64,000 nucleotides of DNA from Macropodus opercularis (GCA_030770545.1 JAUCMP010000028.1:13907501-13971500); one strand, 5' to 3'; shown: positions 32,804 to 45,207, numbered from the stretch's first letter. Translations and numbers: made by a program. The notes: a model not told the origin generated them from the sequence alone.

Positions 32804-33337
32804 GACCTGCATGCTCGTGATGCCAGAGGCCGCCTCTTTTGGGCGCCCCTCGCTGGTCGCGGTGCAGTGTGTTGAACTGGCAGCGAGAAAGCGCCGTCTG
32901 CTTAGCACCGCCCACAGCCGTGCTCTCCTTGCACGCCCCCAGATCTTCCACATGACGATCCACTGCAGGCCCGCTGAGCGTCAGGGCCTGTGCTGACGCG
33001 CGTACATGACGTTACACCCACACATGGCAACGCATGCGTTTCAAAGCATCGAACCACAAACACACTCACACAGATAGGCTTGTATGCCTATCTGTTTTAA
33101 TATTGTTTATTATTGGTGTTATTGTCTGTGAAGCGCCTTGGACAACTCTGTGTTGGGATGTGGCGCTCTATAAATAAAGTTTGATTGATTGATTGATTGA
33201 CACTCACGCATATAAAGTGACACAGGCAGGACACTCTGCAGCTCTGCGTGCACAAAACGCGAGGCCACGAGAAAGACTTGGGAGGGGTCGTCTCTCGACG
33301 CCGGTGTATTTCTCTGTTACTTTCACAAAACTCTGGC

Positions 33338-33458
33338 GGCTCTGCCGAGGGGCAAAGCCCAGCAAAAATTGACTCAACCCGTTTGAGTTCCTCTCCACGG
33401 AAATCTTTAGTAAAAGGCGAAAGACTTGTGCGTTATGAAGAGAAACCGGAGCGAAGAT
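33338..33458 (-). ncRNA. U5 snRNA (unit 5)
   Basis: Array consensus. Confidence 0.93.
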
Positions 33459-33629
33459 GGCCCTGGCCTCAAAGCGAAGCAGAGGCGCCTCGTCTTCCCA
33501 GCCACAGCCGTCACGGAGGCCCAGCTATCGCCGCTTGCTAGGCCCCTCCCCTTGCCCGGAGCCATGCGCCCGATAGGCTCTGTGCAATCACAGTGGCTCA
33601 CGACTAGGCTTTTGTCTTTGACAGCTGAC

Positions 33630-33786
33630 GAGGGGAGAGCGCAGTCCCCCACTATCACAAATTATGCAGTCGAGATTCCCGCATTTGGGGAATTCGCAGG
33701 GGTCAGACAGCCGGTGTGCAATGGCTGAGCCTCGCCCTGGGTGAACCACCTTCTTGATCATGGTATCTCCCCTGCCAGGTAAGTAT
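33630..33786 (-). ncRNA. U1 snRNA (unit 5), stem-loop 4 loop deleted
   Basis: Same 6-bp loss of the UUCG tetraloop as unit 3, 2,959 bp away, marking a two-unit duplication. Confidence 0.93.
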
Positions 33787-34090
33787 GACTTGCTCCGCTC
33801 GCACTCAGGGAGCTCTCTCCGGGACTAACCACGCTCACTGACGGTGCTGACAGTGGGAAGAAGGCAGCTTTGCGGAGCCTACCGGTCTGCACCAGTTGTA
33901 CTTTTCAGTAAAGGCTGGCGAACGTTAGTCGCTGTTCTTTCTCTGTCTTGTTGTTTTCTCCCAAAGGGGAGCAAACTTGTCCCATCATGCATTGCTGCCT
34001 TTTCCCACAGGAAATCCCATAGGCTGGACAGAAGGTGAGCCCGACAGAGCGGAGCGCAATGACAATGGCTTGGCGTTGAACACAGAGTGT

Positions 34091-34280
34091 GGGGGTGCAC
34101 CGTTCCCAGAAGCGCTGCAATACCAGGTCGATGCGTGGAGTGGACGGAGCAAGCCCCTGTTCCACCTCCCTGCTCCAAAAAGCAATTTAATATATGGTCC
34201 CCGGGTAGGGGACGTATCAGATATTAAACTGATAAGAACAGATACTACACTTGATCTTAGCCAAAAGGCCGAGAAGCGAT
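34091..34280 (-). ncRNA. U2 snRNA (unit 5)
   Basis: Array consensus, with the promoter variant shared with unit 3. Confidence 0.96.
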
Positions 34281-34814
34281 GACCTGCATGCTCGTGATGC
34301 CAGAGGCCGCCTCTTTTGGGCGCCCCTTGCTGGTCGCGGTGCAGTGTGTTGAACTGGCAGCGAGAAAGCGCCGTCTGCTTAGCACCGCCCACAGCCGTGC
34401 TCTCCTTGCACGCCCCCAGATCTTCCACATGACGATCCACTGCAGGCCCGCTGAGCGTCAGGGCCTGTGCTGACGCGCGTACATGACGTTACACCCACAC
34501 ATGGCAACGCATGCGTTTCAAAGCATCGAACCACAAACACACTCACACAGATAGGCTTGTATGCCTATCTGTTTTAATATTGTTTATTATTGGTGTTATT
34601 GTCTGTGAAGCGCCTTGGACAACTCTGTGTTGGGATGTGGCGCTCTATAAATAAAGTTTGATTGATTGATTGATTGACACTCACGCATATAAAGTGACAC
34701 AGGCAGGACACTCTGCAGCTCTGCGTGCACAAAACGCGAGGCCACGAGAAAGACTTGGGAGGGGTCGTCTCTCGACGCCGGTGTATTTCTCTGTTACTTT
34801 CACAAAACTCTGGC

Positions 34815-34935
34815 GGCTCTGCCGAGGGGCAAAGCCCAGCAAAAATTGACTCAACCCGTTTGAGTTCCTCTCCACGGAAATCTTTAGTAAAAGGCGAAAG
34901 ACTTGTGCGTTATGAAGAGAAACCGGAGCGAAGAT
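34815..34935 (-). ncRNA. U5 snRNA (unit 6)
   Basis: Array consensus. Confidence 0.93.
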
Positions 34936-35106
34936 GGCCCTGGCCTCAAAGCGAAGCAGAGGCGCCTCGTCTTCCCAGCCACAGCCGTCACGGAGGCCCA
35001 GCTATCGCCGCTTGCTAGGCCCCTCCCCTTGCCCGGAGCCATGCGCCCGATAGGCTCTGTGCAATCACAGTGGCTCACGACTAGGCTTTTGTCTTTGACA
35101 GCTGAC

Positions 35107-35269
35107 GAGGGGAGAGCGCGAACGCAGTCCCCCACTATCACAAATTATGCAGTCGAGATTCCCGCATTTGGGGAATTCGCAGGGGTCAGACAGCCGGTGT
35201 GCAATGGCTGAGCCTCGCCCTGGGTGAACCACCTTCTTGATCATGGTATCTCCCCTGCCAGGTAAGTAT
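35107..35269 (-). ncRNA. U1 snRNA (unit 6)
   Basis: Array consensus. Confidence 0.97.
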
Positions 35270-35573
35270 GACTTGCTCCGCTCGCACTCAGGGAGCTCTC
35301 TCCGGGACTAACCACGCTCACTGACGGTGCTGACAGTGGGAAGAAGGCAGCTTTGCGGAGCCTACCGGTCTGCACCAGTTGTACTTTTCAGTAAAGGCTG
35401 GCGAACGTTAGTCGCTGTTCTTTCTCTGTCTTGTTGTTTTCTCCCAAAGGGGAGCAAACTTGTCCCATCATGCATTGCTGCCTTTTCCCACAGGAAATCC
35501 CATAGGCTGGACAGAAGGTGAGCCCGACAGAGCGGAGCGCAATGACAATGGCTTGGCGTTGAACACAGAGTGT

Positions 35574-35763
35574 GGGGGTGCACCGTTCCCAGAAGCGCTG
35601 CAATACCAGGTCGATGCGTGGAGTGGACGGAGCAAGCCCCTGTTCCACCTCCCTGCTCCAAAAAGCAATTTAATATATGGTCCCCGGGTAGGGGACGTAT
35701 CAGATATTAAACTGATAAGAACAGATACTACACTTGATCTTAGCCAAAAGGCCGAGAAGCGAT
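35574..35763 (-). ncRNA. U2 snRNA (unit 6)
   Basis: Array consensus. Confidence 0.97.
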
Positions 35764-36297
35764 GACCTGCATGCTCGTGATGCCAGAGGCCGCCTCTTTT
35801 GGGCGCCCCTCGCTGGTCGCGGTGCAGTGTGTTGAACTGGCAGCGAGAAAGCGCCGTCTGCTTAGCACCGCCCACAGCCGTGCTCTCCTTGCACGCCCCC
35901 AGATCTTCCACATGACGATCCACTGCAGGCCCGCTGAGCGTCAGGGCCTGTGCTGACGCGCGTACATGACGTTACACCCACACATGGCAACGCATGCGTT
36001 TCAAAGCATCGAACCACAAACACACTCACACAGATAGGCTTGTATGCCTATCTGTTTTAATATTGTTTATTATTGGTGTTATTGTCTGTGAAGCGCCTTG
36101 GACAACTCTGTGTTGGGATGTGGCGCTCTATAAATAAAGTTTGATTGATTGATTGATTGACACTCACGCATATAAAGTGACACAGGCAGGACACTCTGCA
36201 GCTCTGCGTGCACAAAACGCGAGGCCACGAGAAAGACTTGGGAGGGGTCGTCTCTCGACGCCGGTGTATTTCTCTGTTACTTTCACAAAACTCTGGC

Positions 36298-36418
36298 GGC
36301 TCTGCCGAGGGGCAAAGCCCAGCAAAAATTGACTCAACCCGTTTGAGTTCCTCTCCACGGAAATCTTTAGTAAAAGGCGAAAGACTTGTGCGTTATGAAG
36401 AGAAACCGGAGCGAAGAT
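36298..36418 (-). ncRNA. U5 snRNA (unit 7)
   Basis: Array consensus. Confidence 0.93.
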
Positions 36419-36589
36419 GGCCCTGGCCTCAAAGCGAAGCAGAGGCGCCTCGTCTTCCCAGCCACAGCCGTCACGGAGGCCCAGCTATCGCCGCTTGCTA
36501 GGCCCCTCCCCTTGCCCGGAGCCATGCGCCCGATAGGCTCTGTGCAATCACAGTGGCTCACGACTAGGCTTTTGTCTTTGACAGCTGAC

Positions 36590-36752
36590 GAGGGGAGAGC
36601 GCGAACGCAGTCCCCCACTATCACAAATTATGCAGTCGAGATTCCCGCATTTGGGGAATTCGCAGGGGTCAGACAGCCGGTGTGCAATGGCTGAGCCTCG
36701 CCCTGGGTGAACCACCTTCTTGATCATGGTATCTCCCCTGCCAGGTAAGTAT
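36590..36752 (-). ncRNA. U1 snRNA (unit 7)
   Basis: Array consensus. Confidence 0.97.
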
Positions 36753-37056
36753 GACTTGCTCCGCTCGCACTCAGGGAGCTCTCTCCGGGACTAACCACGC
36801 TCACTGACGGTGCTGACAGTGGGAAGAAGGCAGCTTTGCGGAGCCTACCGGTCTGCACCAGTTGTACTTTTCAGTAAAGGCTGGCGAACGTTAGTCGCTG
36901 TTCTTTCTCTGTCTTGTTGTTTTCTCCCAAAGGGGAGCAAACTTGTCCCATCATGCATTGCTGCCTTTTCCCACAGGAAATCCCATAGGCTGGACAGAAG
37001 GTGAGCCCGACAGAGCGGAGCGCAATGACAATGGCTTGGCGTTGAACACAGAGTGT

Positions 37057-37246
37057 GGGGGTGCACCGTTCCCAGAAGCGCTGCAATACCAGGTCGATGC
37101 GTGGAGTGGACGGAGCAAGCCCCTGTTCCACCTCCCTGCTCCAAAAAGCAATTTAATATATGGTCCCCGGGTAGGGGACGTATCAGATATTAAACTGATA
37201 AGAACAGATACTACACTTGATCTTAGCCAAAAGGCCGAGAAGCGAT
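37057..37246 (-). ncRNA. U2 snRNA (unit 7)
   Basis: Array consensus. Confidence 0.97.
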
Positions 37247-37780
37247 GACCTGCATGCTCGTGATGCCAGAGGCCGCCTCTTTTGGGCGCCCCTCGCTGGT
37301 CGCGGTGCAGTGTGTTGAACTGGCAGCGAGAAAGCGCCGTCTGCTTAGCACCGCCCACAGCCGTGCTCTCCTTGCACGCCCCCAGATCTTCCACATGACG
37401 ATCCACTGCAGGCCCGCTGAGCGTCAGGGCCTGTGCTGACGCGCGTACATGACGTTACACCCACACATGGCAACGCATGCGTTTCAAAGCATCGAACCAC
37501 AAACACACTCACACAGATAGGCTTGTATGCCTATCTGTTTTAATATTGTTTATTATTGGTGTTATTGTCTGTGAAGCGCCTTGGACAACTCTGTGTTGGG
37601 ATGTGGCGCTCTATAAATAAAGTTTGATTGATTGATTGATTGACACTCACGCATATAAAGTGACACAGGCAGGACACTCTGCAGCTCTGCGTGCACAAAA
37701 CGCGAGGCCACGAGAAAGACTTGGGAGGGGTCGTCTCTCGACGCCGGTGTATTTCTCTGTTACTTTCACAAAACTCTGGC

Positions 37781-37901
37781 GGCTCTGCCGAGGGGCAAAG
37801 CCCAGCAAAAATTGACTCAACCCGTTTGAGTTCCTCTCCACGGAAATCTTTAGTAAAAGGCGAAAGACTTGTGCGTTATGAAGAGAAACCGGAGCGAAGA
37901 T
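37781..37901 (-). ncRNA. U5 snRNA (unit 8)
   Basis: Array consensus. Confidence 0.93.
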
Positions 37902-38072
37902 GGCCCTGGCCTCAAAGCGAAGCAGAGGCGCCTCGTCTTCCCAGCCACAGCCGTCACGGAGGCCCAGCTATCGCCGCTTGCTAGGCCCCTCCCCTTGCCC
38001 GGAGCCATGCGCCCGATAGGCTCTGTGCAATCACAGTGGCTCACGACTAGGCTTTTGTCTTTGACAGCTGAC

Positions 38073-38235
38073 GAGGGGAGAGCGCGAACGCAGTCCCCCA
38101 CTATCACAAATTATGCAGTCGAGATTCCCGCATTTGGGGAATTCGCAGGGGTCAGACAGCCGGTGTGCAATGGCTGAGCCTCGCCCTGGGTGAACCACCT
38201 TCTTGATCATGGTATCTCCCCTGCCAGGTAAGTAT
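38073..38235 (-). ncRNA. U1 snRNA (unit 8)
   Basis: Array consensus. Confidence 0.97.
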
Positions 38236-38539
38236 GACTTGCTCCGCTCGCACTCAGGGAGCTCTCTCCGGGACTAACCACGCTCACTGACGGTGCTGAC
38301 AGTGGGAAGAAGGCAGCTTTGCGGAGCCTACCGGTCTGCACCAGTTGTACTTTTCAGTAAAGGCTGGCGAACGTTAGTCGCTGTTCTTTCTCTGTCTTGT
38401 TGTTTTCTCCCAAAGGGGAGCAAACTTGTCCCATCATGCATTGCTGCCTTTTCCCACAGGAAATCCCATAGGCTGGACAGAAGGTGAGCCCGACAGAGCG
38501 GAGCGCAATGACAATGGCTTGGCGTTGAACACAGAGTGT

Positions 38540-38729
38540 GGGGGTGCACCGTTCCCAGAAGCGCTGCAATACCAGGTCGATGCGTGGAGTGGACGGAGCA
38601 AGCCCCTGTTCCACCTCCCTGCTCCAAAAAGCAATTTAATATATGGTCCCCGGGTAGGGGACGTATCAGATATTAAACTGATAAGAACAGATACTACACT
38701 TGATCTTAGCCAAAAGGCCGAGAAGCGAT
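38540..38729 (-). ncRNA. U2 snRNA (unit 8)
   Basis: Array consensus. Confidence 0.97.
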
Positions 38730-39263
38730 GACCTGCATGCTCGTGATGCCAGAGGCCGCCTCTTTTGGGCGCCCCTCGCTGGTCGCGGTGCAGTGTGTTG
38801 AACTGGCAGCGAGAAAGCGCCGTCTGCTTAGCACCGCCCACAGCCGTGCTCTCCTTGCACGCCCCCAGATCTTCCACATGACGATCCACTGCAGGCCCGC
38901 TGAGCGTCAGGGCCTGTGCTGACGCGCGTACATGACGTTACACCCACACATGGCAACGCATGCGTTTCAAAGCATCGAACCACAAACACACTCACACAGA
39001 TAGGCTTGTATGCCTATCTGTTTTAATATTGTTTATTATTGGTGTTATTGTCTGTGAAGCGCCTTGGACAACTCTGTGTTGGGATGTGGCGCTCTATAAA
39101 TAAAGTTTGATTGATTGATTGATTGACACTCACGCATATAAAGTGACACAGGCAGGACACTCTGCAGCTCTGCGTGCACAAAACGCGAGGCCACGAGAAA
39201 GACTTGGGAGGGGTCGTCTCTCGACGCCGGTGTATTTCTCTGTTACTTTCACAAAACTCTGGC

Positions 39264-39384
39264 GGCTCTGCCGAGGGGCAAAGCCCAGCAAAAATTGACT
39301 CAACCCGTTTGAGTTCCTCTCCACGGAAATCTTTAGTAAAAGGCGAAAGACTTGTGCGTTATGAAGAGAAACCGGAGCGAAGAT
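39264..39384 (-). ncRNA. U5 snRNA (unit 9)
   Basis: Array consensus. Confidence 0.93.
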
Positions 39385-39555
39385 GGCCCTGGCCTCAAAG
39401 CGAAGCAGAGGCGCCTCGTCTTCCCAGCCACAGCCGTCACGGAGGCCCAGCTATCGCCGCTTGCTAGGCCCCTCCCCTTGCCCGGAGCCATGCGCCCGAT
39501 AGGCTCTGTGCAATCACAGTGGCTCACGACTAGGCTTTTGTCTTTGACAGCTGAC

Positions 39556-39718
39556 GAGGGGAGAGCGCGAACGCAGTCCCCCACTATCACAAATTATGCA
39601 GTCGAGATTCCCGCATTTGGGGAATTCGCAGGGGTCAGACAGCCGGTGTGCAATGGCTGAGCCTCGCCCTGGGTGAACCACCTTCTTGATCATGGTATCT
39701 CCCCTGCCAGGTAAGTAT
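39556..39718 (-). ncRNA. U1 snRNA (unit 9)
   Basis: Gene is consensus. The flank carries GCTCTGCTCG for GCTCCGCTCG just upstream, shared with units 11 and 20. Confidence 0.97.
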
Positions 39719-40022
39719 GACTTGCTCTGCTCGCACTCAGGGAGCTCTCTCCGGGACTAACCACGCTCACTGACGGTGCTGACAGTGGGAAGAAGGCAGC
39801 TTTGCGGAGCCTACCGGTCTGCACCAGTTGTACTTTTCAGTAAAGGCTGGCGAACGTTAGTCGCTGTTCTTTCTCTGTCTTGTTGTTTTCTCCCAAAGGG
39901 GAGCAAACTTGTCCCATCATGCATTGCTGCCTTTTCCCACAGGAAATCCCATAGGCTGGACAGAAGGTGAGCCCGACAGAGCGGAGCGCAATGACAATGG
40001 CTTGGCGTTGAACACAGAGTGT

Positions 40023-40212
40023 GGGGGTGCACCGTTCCCAGAAGCGCTGCAATACCAGGTCGATGCGTGGAGTGGACGGAGCAAGCCCCTGTTCCACCTC
40101 CCTGCTCCAAAAAGCAATTTAATATATGGTCCCCGGGTAGGGGACGTATCAGATATTAAACTGATAAGAACAGATACTACACTTGATCTTAGCCAAAAGG
40201 CCGAGAAGCGAT
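40023..40212 (-). ncRNA. U2 snRNA (unit 9)
   Basis: Array consensus. The following spacer has the 8-bp-shorter GATT tail. Confidence 0.97.
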
Positions 40213-40738
40213 GACCTGCATGCTCGTGATGCCAGAGGCCGCCTCTTTTGGGCGCCCCTCGCTGGTCGCGGTGCAGTGTGTTGAACTGGCAGCGAGAAAG
40301 CGCCGTCTGCTTAGCACCGCCCACAGCCGTGCTCTCCTTGCACGCCCCCAGATCTTCCACATGACGATCCACTGCAGGCCCGCTGAGCGTCAGGGCCTGT
40401 GCTGACGCGCGTACATGACGTTACACCCACACATGGCAACGCATGCGTTTCAAAGCATCGAACCACAAACACACTCACACAGATAGGCTTGTATGCCTAT
40501 CTGTTTTAATATTGTTTATTATTGGTGTTATTGTCTGTGAAGCGCCTTGGACAACTCTGTGTTGGGATGTGGCGCTCTATAAATAAAGTTTGATTGATTG
40601 ACACTCACGCATATAAAGTGACACAGGCAGGACACTCTGCAGCTCTGCGTGCACAAAACGCGAGGCCACGAGAAAGACTTGGGAGGGGTCGTCTCTCGAC
40701 GCCGGTGTATTTCTCTGTTACTTTCACAAAACTCTGGC

Positions 40739-40859
40739 GGCTCTGCCGAGGGGCAAAGCCCAGCAAGAATTGACTCAACCCGTTTGAGTTCCTCTCCACG
40801 GAAATCTTTAGTAAAAGGCGAAAGACTTGTGCGTTATGAAGAGAAACCGGAGCGAAGAT
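40739..40859 (-). ncRNA. U5 snRNA (unit 10), Sm-site variant
   Basis: Sm site AAUUCUUGC instead of AAUUUUUGC: a C interrupts the uridine tract. The rest is consensus. Shared with unit 12. Sm assembly is likely weakened. Confidence 0.92.
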
Positions 40860-41030
40860 GGCCCTGGCCTCAAAGCGAAGCAGAGGCGCCTCGTCTTCCC
40901 AGCCACAGCCGTCACGGAGGCCCAGCTATCGCCGCTTGCTAGGCCCCTCCCCTTGCCCGGAGCCATGCGCCCGATAGGCTCTGTGCAATCACAGTGGCTC
41001 ACGACTAGGCTTTTGTCTTTGACAGCTGAC

Positions 41031-41193
41031 GAGGGGAGAGCGCGAACGCAGTCCCCCACTATCACAAATTATGCAGTCGAGATTCCCGCATTTGGGGAAT
41101 TCGCAGGGGTCAGACAGCCGGTGTGCAATGGCTGAGCGTCGCCCTGGGTGAACCACCTTCTTGATCATGGTATCTCCCCTGCCAGGTAAGTAT
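41031..41193 (-). ncRNA. U1 snRNA (unit 10)
   Basis: One change, G56 to C, in the strand leading to stem-loop 2 (GGCGACGCUC). Shared with unit 12. Confidence 0.96.
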
Positions 41194-41497
41194 GACTTGC
41201 TCCGCTCGCACTCAGGGAGCTCTCTCCGGGACTAACCACGCTCACTGACGGTGCTGACAGTGGGAAGAAGGCAGCTTTGCGGAGCCTACCGGTCTGCACC
41301 AGTTGTACTTTTCAGTAAAGGCTGGCGAACGTTAGTCGCTGTTCTTTCTCTGTCTTGTTGTTTTCTCCCAAAGGGGAGCAAACTTGTCCCATCATGCATT
41401 GCTGCCTTTTCCCACAGGAAATCCCATAGGCTGGACAGAAGGTGAGCCCGACAGAGCGGAGCGCAATGACAATGGCTTGGCGTTGAACACAGAGTGT

Positions 41498-41687
41498 GGG
41501 GGTGCACCGTTCCCAGAAGCGCTGCAATACCAGGTCGATGCGTGGAGTGGACGGAGCAAGCCCCTGTTCCACCTCCCTGCTCCAAAAAGCAATTTAATAT
41601 ATGGTCCCCGGGTAGGGGACGTATCAGATATTAAACTGATAAGAACAGATACTACACTTGATCTTAGCCAAAAGGCCGAGAAGCGAT
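41498..41687 (-). ncRNA. U2 snRNA (unit 10)
   Basis: Array consensus. Confidence 0.97.
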
Positions 41688-42221
41688 GACCTGCATGCTC
41701 GTGATGCCAGAGGCCGCCTCTTTTGGGCGCCCCTCGCTGGTCGCGGTGCAGTGTGTTGAACTGGCAGCGAGAAAGCGCCGTCTGCTTAGCACCGCCCACA
41801 GCCGTGCTCTCCTTGCACGCCCCCAGATCTTCCACATGACGATCCACTGCAGGCCCGCTGAGCGTCAGGGCCTGTGCTGACGCGCGTACATGACGTTACA
41901 CCCACACATGGCAACGCATGCGTTTCAAAGCATCGAACCACAAACACACTCACACAGATAGGCTTGTATGCCTATCTGTTTTAATATTGTTTATTATTGG
42001 TGTTATTGTCTGTGAAGCGCCTTGGACAACTCTGTGTTGGGATGTGGCGCTCTATAAATAAAGTTTGATTGATTGATTGATTGACACTCACGCATATAAA
42101 GTGACACAGGCAGGACACTCTGCAGCTCTGCGTGCACAAAACGCGAGGCCACGAGAAAGACTTGGGAGGGGTCGTCTCTCGACGCCGGTGTATTTCTCTG
42201 TTACTTTCACAAAACTCTGGC

Positions 42222-42342
42222 GGCTCTGCCGAGGGGCAAAGCCCAGCAAAAATTGACTCAACCCGTTTGAGTTCCTCTCCACGGAAATCTTTAGTAAAAG
42301 GCGAAAGACTTGTGCGTTATGAAGAGAAACCGGAGCGAAGAT
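42222..42342 (-). ncRNA. U5 snRNA (unit 11)
   Basis: Array consensus. Confidence 0.93.
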
Positions 42343-42513
42343 GGCCCTGGCCTCAAAGCGAAGCAGAGGCGCCTCGTCTTCCCAGCCACAGCCGTCACGG
42401 AGGCCCAGCTATCGCCGCTTGCTAGGCCCCTCCCCTTGCCCGGAGCCATGCGCCCGATAGGCTCTGTGCAATCACAGTGGCTCACGACTAGGCTTTTGTC
42501 TTTGACAGCTGAC

Positions 42514-42676
42514 GAGGGGAGAGCGCGAACGCAGTCCCCCACTATCACAAATTATGCAGTCGAGATTCCCGCATTTGGGGAATTCGCAGGGGTCAGACAG
42601 CCGGTGTGCAATGGCTGAGCCTCGCCCTGGGTGAACCACCTTCTTGATCATGGTATCTCCCCTGCCAGGTAAGTAT
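42514..42676 (-). ncRNA. U1 snRNA (unit 11)
   Basis: Gene is consensus. Upstream flank variant as in unit 9. Confidence 0.97.
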
Positions 42677-42980
42677 GACTTGCTCTGCTCGCACTCAGGG
42701 AGCTCTCTCCGGGACTAACCACGCTCACTGACGGTGCTGACAGTGGGAAGAAGGCAGCTTTGCGGAGCCTACCGGTCTGCACCAGTTGTACTTTTCAGTA
42801 AAGGCTGGCGAACGTTAGTCGCTGTTCTTTCTCTGTCTTGTTGTTTTCTCCCAAAGGGGAGCAAACTTGTCCCATCATGCATTGCTGCCTTTTCCCACAG
42901 GAAATCCCATAGGCTGGACAGAAGGTGAGCCCGACAGAGCGGAGCGCAATGACAATGGCTTGGCGTTGAACACAGAGTGT

Positions 42981-43170
42981 GGGGGTGCACCGTTCCCAGA
43001 AGCGCTGCTATACCAGGTCGATGCGTGGAGTGGACGGAGCAAGCCCCTGTTCCACCTCCCTGCTCCAAAAAGCAATTTAATATATGGTCCCCGGGTAGGG
43101 GACGTATCAGATATTAAACTGATAAGAACAGATACTACACTTGATCTTAGCCAAAAGGCCGAGAAGCGAT
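42981..43170 (-). ncRNA. U2 snRNA (unit 11), loop IV variant
   Basis: One U to A change gives UAUAGCAG in place of UAUUGCAG, within the loop bound by U2A'/U2B''. Confidence 0.95.
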
Positions 43171-43696
43171 GACCTGCATGCTCGTGATGCCAGAGGCCGC
43201 CTCTTTTGGGCGCCCCTCGCTGGTCGCGGTGCAGTGTGTTGAACTGGCAGCGAGAAAGCGCCGTCTGCTTAGCACCGCCCACAGCCGTGCTCTCCTTGCA
43301 CGCCCCCAGATCTTCCACATGACGATCCACTGCAGGCCCGCTGAGCGTCAGGGCCTGTGCTGACGCGCGTACATGACGTTACACCCACACATGGCAACGC
43401 ATGCGTTTCAAAGCATCGAACCACAAACACACTCACACAGATAGGCTTGTATGCCTATCTGTTTTAATATTGTTTATTATTGGTGTTATTGTCTGTGAAG
43501 CGCCTTGGACAACTCTGTGTTGGGATGTGGCGCTCTATAAATAAAGTTTGATTGATTGACACTCACGCATATAAAGTGACACAGGCAGGACACTCTGCAG
43601 CTCTGCGTGCACAAAACGCGAGGCCACGAGAAAGACTTGGGAGGGGTCGTCTCTCGACGCCGGTGTATTTCTCTGTTACTTTCACAAAACTCTGGC

Positions 43697-43817
43697 GGCT
43701 CTGCCGAGGGGCAAAGCCCAGCAAGAATTGACTCAACCCGTTTGAGTTCCTCTCCACGGAAATCTTTAGTAAAAGGCGAAAGACTTGTGCGTTATGAAGA
43801 GAAACCGGAGCGAAGAT
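43697..43817 (-). ncRNA. U5 snRNA (unit 12), Sm-site variant
   Basis: Same AAUUCUUGC Sm site as unit 10. Confidence 0.92.
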
Positions 43818-43988
43818 GGCCCTGGCCTCAAAGCGAAGCAGAGGCGCCTCGTCTTCCCAGCCACAGCCGTCACGGAGGCCCAGCTATCGCCGCTTGCTAG
43901 GCCCCTCCCCTTGCCCGGAGCCATGCGCCCGATAGGCTCTGTGCAATCACAGTGGCTCACGACTAGGCTTTTGTCTTTGACAGCTGAC

Positions 43989-44151
43989 GAGGGGAGAGCG
44001 CGAACGCTGTCCCCCACTATCACAAATTATGCAGTCGAGATTCCCGCATTTGGGGAATTCGCAGGGGTCAGACAGCCGGTGTGCAATGGCTGAGCGTCGC
44101 CCTGGGTGAACCACCTTCTTGATCATGGTATCTCCCCTGCCAGGTAAGTAT
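43989..44151 (-). ncRNA. U1 snRNA (unit 12)
   Basis: G56 to C as in unit 10, plus a private change in the stem-loop 4 5' strand (GGACAGCG for GGACUGCG). Confidence 0.95.
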
Positions 44152-44455
44152 GACTTGCTCCGCTCGCACTCAGGGAGCTCTCTCCGGGACTAACCACGCT
44201 CACTGACGGTGCTGACAGTGGGAAGAAGGCAGCTTTGCGGAGCCTACCGGTCTGCACCAGTTGTACTTTTCAGTAAAGGCTGGCGAACGTTAGTCGCTGT
44301 TCTTTCTCTGTCTTGTTGTTTTCTCCCAAAGGGGAGCAAACTTGTCCCATCATGCATTGCTGCCTTTTCCCACAGGAAATCCCATAGGCTGGACAGAAGG
44401 TGAGCCCGACAGAGCGGAGCGCAATGACAATGGCTTGGCGTTGAACACAGAGTGT

Positions 44456-44645
44456 GGGGGTGCACCGTTCCCAGAAGCGCTGCAATACCAGGTCGATGCG
44501 TGGAGTGGACGGAGCAAGCCCCTGTTCCACCTCCCTGCTCCAAAAAGCAATTTAATATATGGTCCCCGGGTAGGGGACGTATCAGATATTAAACTGATAA
44601 GAACAGATACTACACTTGATCTTAGCCAAAAGGCCGAGAAGCGAT
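44456..44645 (-). ncRNA. U2 snRNA (unit 12), distal promoter deleted
   Basis: The gene and PSE are consensus. About 95 bp of upstream DNA (from about -175, covering the CRE-like site and the conserved block to the LINE tail) is deleted and the tail abuts directly. Confidence 0.95.
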
Positions 44646-44828
44646 GACCTGCATGCTCGTGATGCCAGAGGCCGCCTCTTTTGGGCGCCCCTCGCTGGTC
44701 GCGGTGCAGTGTGTTGAACTGGCAGCGAGAAAGCGCCGTCTGCTTAGCACCGCCCACAGCCGTGCTCTCCTTGCACGCCCCCAGATCTTCCAGATGACGA
44801 TCCACTGCAGGCCCGCTGAGCCTATAGC

Positions 44829-44948
44829 TTGTATGCCTATCTGTTTTAATATTGTTTATTATTGGTGTTATTGTCTGTGAAGCGCCTTGGACAACTCTGT
44901 GTTGGGATGTGGCGCTCTATAAATAAAGTTTGATTGATTGATTGATTG
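44829..44948 (+). mobile_element. LINE tail copy lacking its 5' inverted-repeat arm
   Basis: The 5' arm of the inverted repeat and the left ACACTCAC are gone, replaced by a GAGCCTATAGC junction at about 44,818-44,828. The right ACACTCAC remains. This is the deletion that shortens the unit to 1,390 bp. Confidence 0.85.
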
Positions 44949-45086
44949 ACACTCACGCATATAAAGTGACACAGGCAGGACACTCTGCAGCTCTGCGTGC
45001 ACAAAACGCGAGGCCACGAGAAAGACTTGGGAGGGGTCGTCTCTCGACGCCGGTGTATTTCTCTGTTACTTTCACAAAACTCTGGC

Positions 45087-45207
45087 GGCTCTGCCGAGGG
45101 GCAAAGCCCAGCAAAAATTGACTCAACCCGTTTGAGTTCCTCTCCACGGAAATCTTTAGTAAAAGGCGAAAGACTTGTGCGTTATGAAGAGAAACCGGAG
45201 CGAAGAT
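45087..45207 (-). ncRNA. U5 snRNA (unit 13)
   Basis: Array consensus. Confidence 0.93.
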
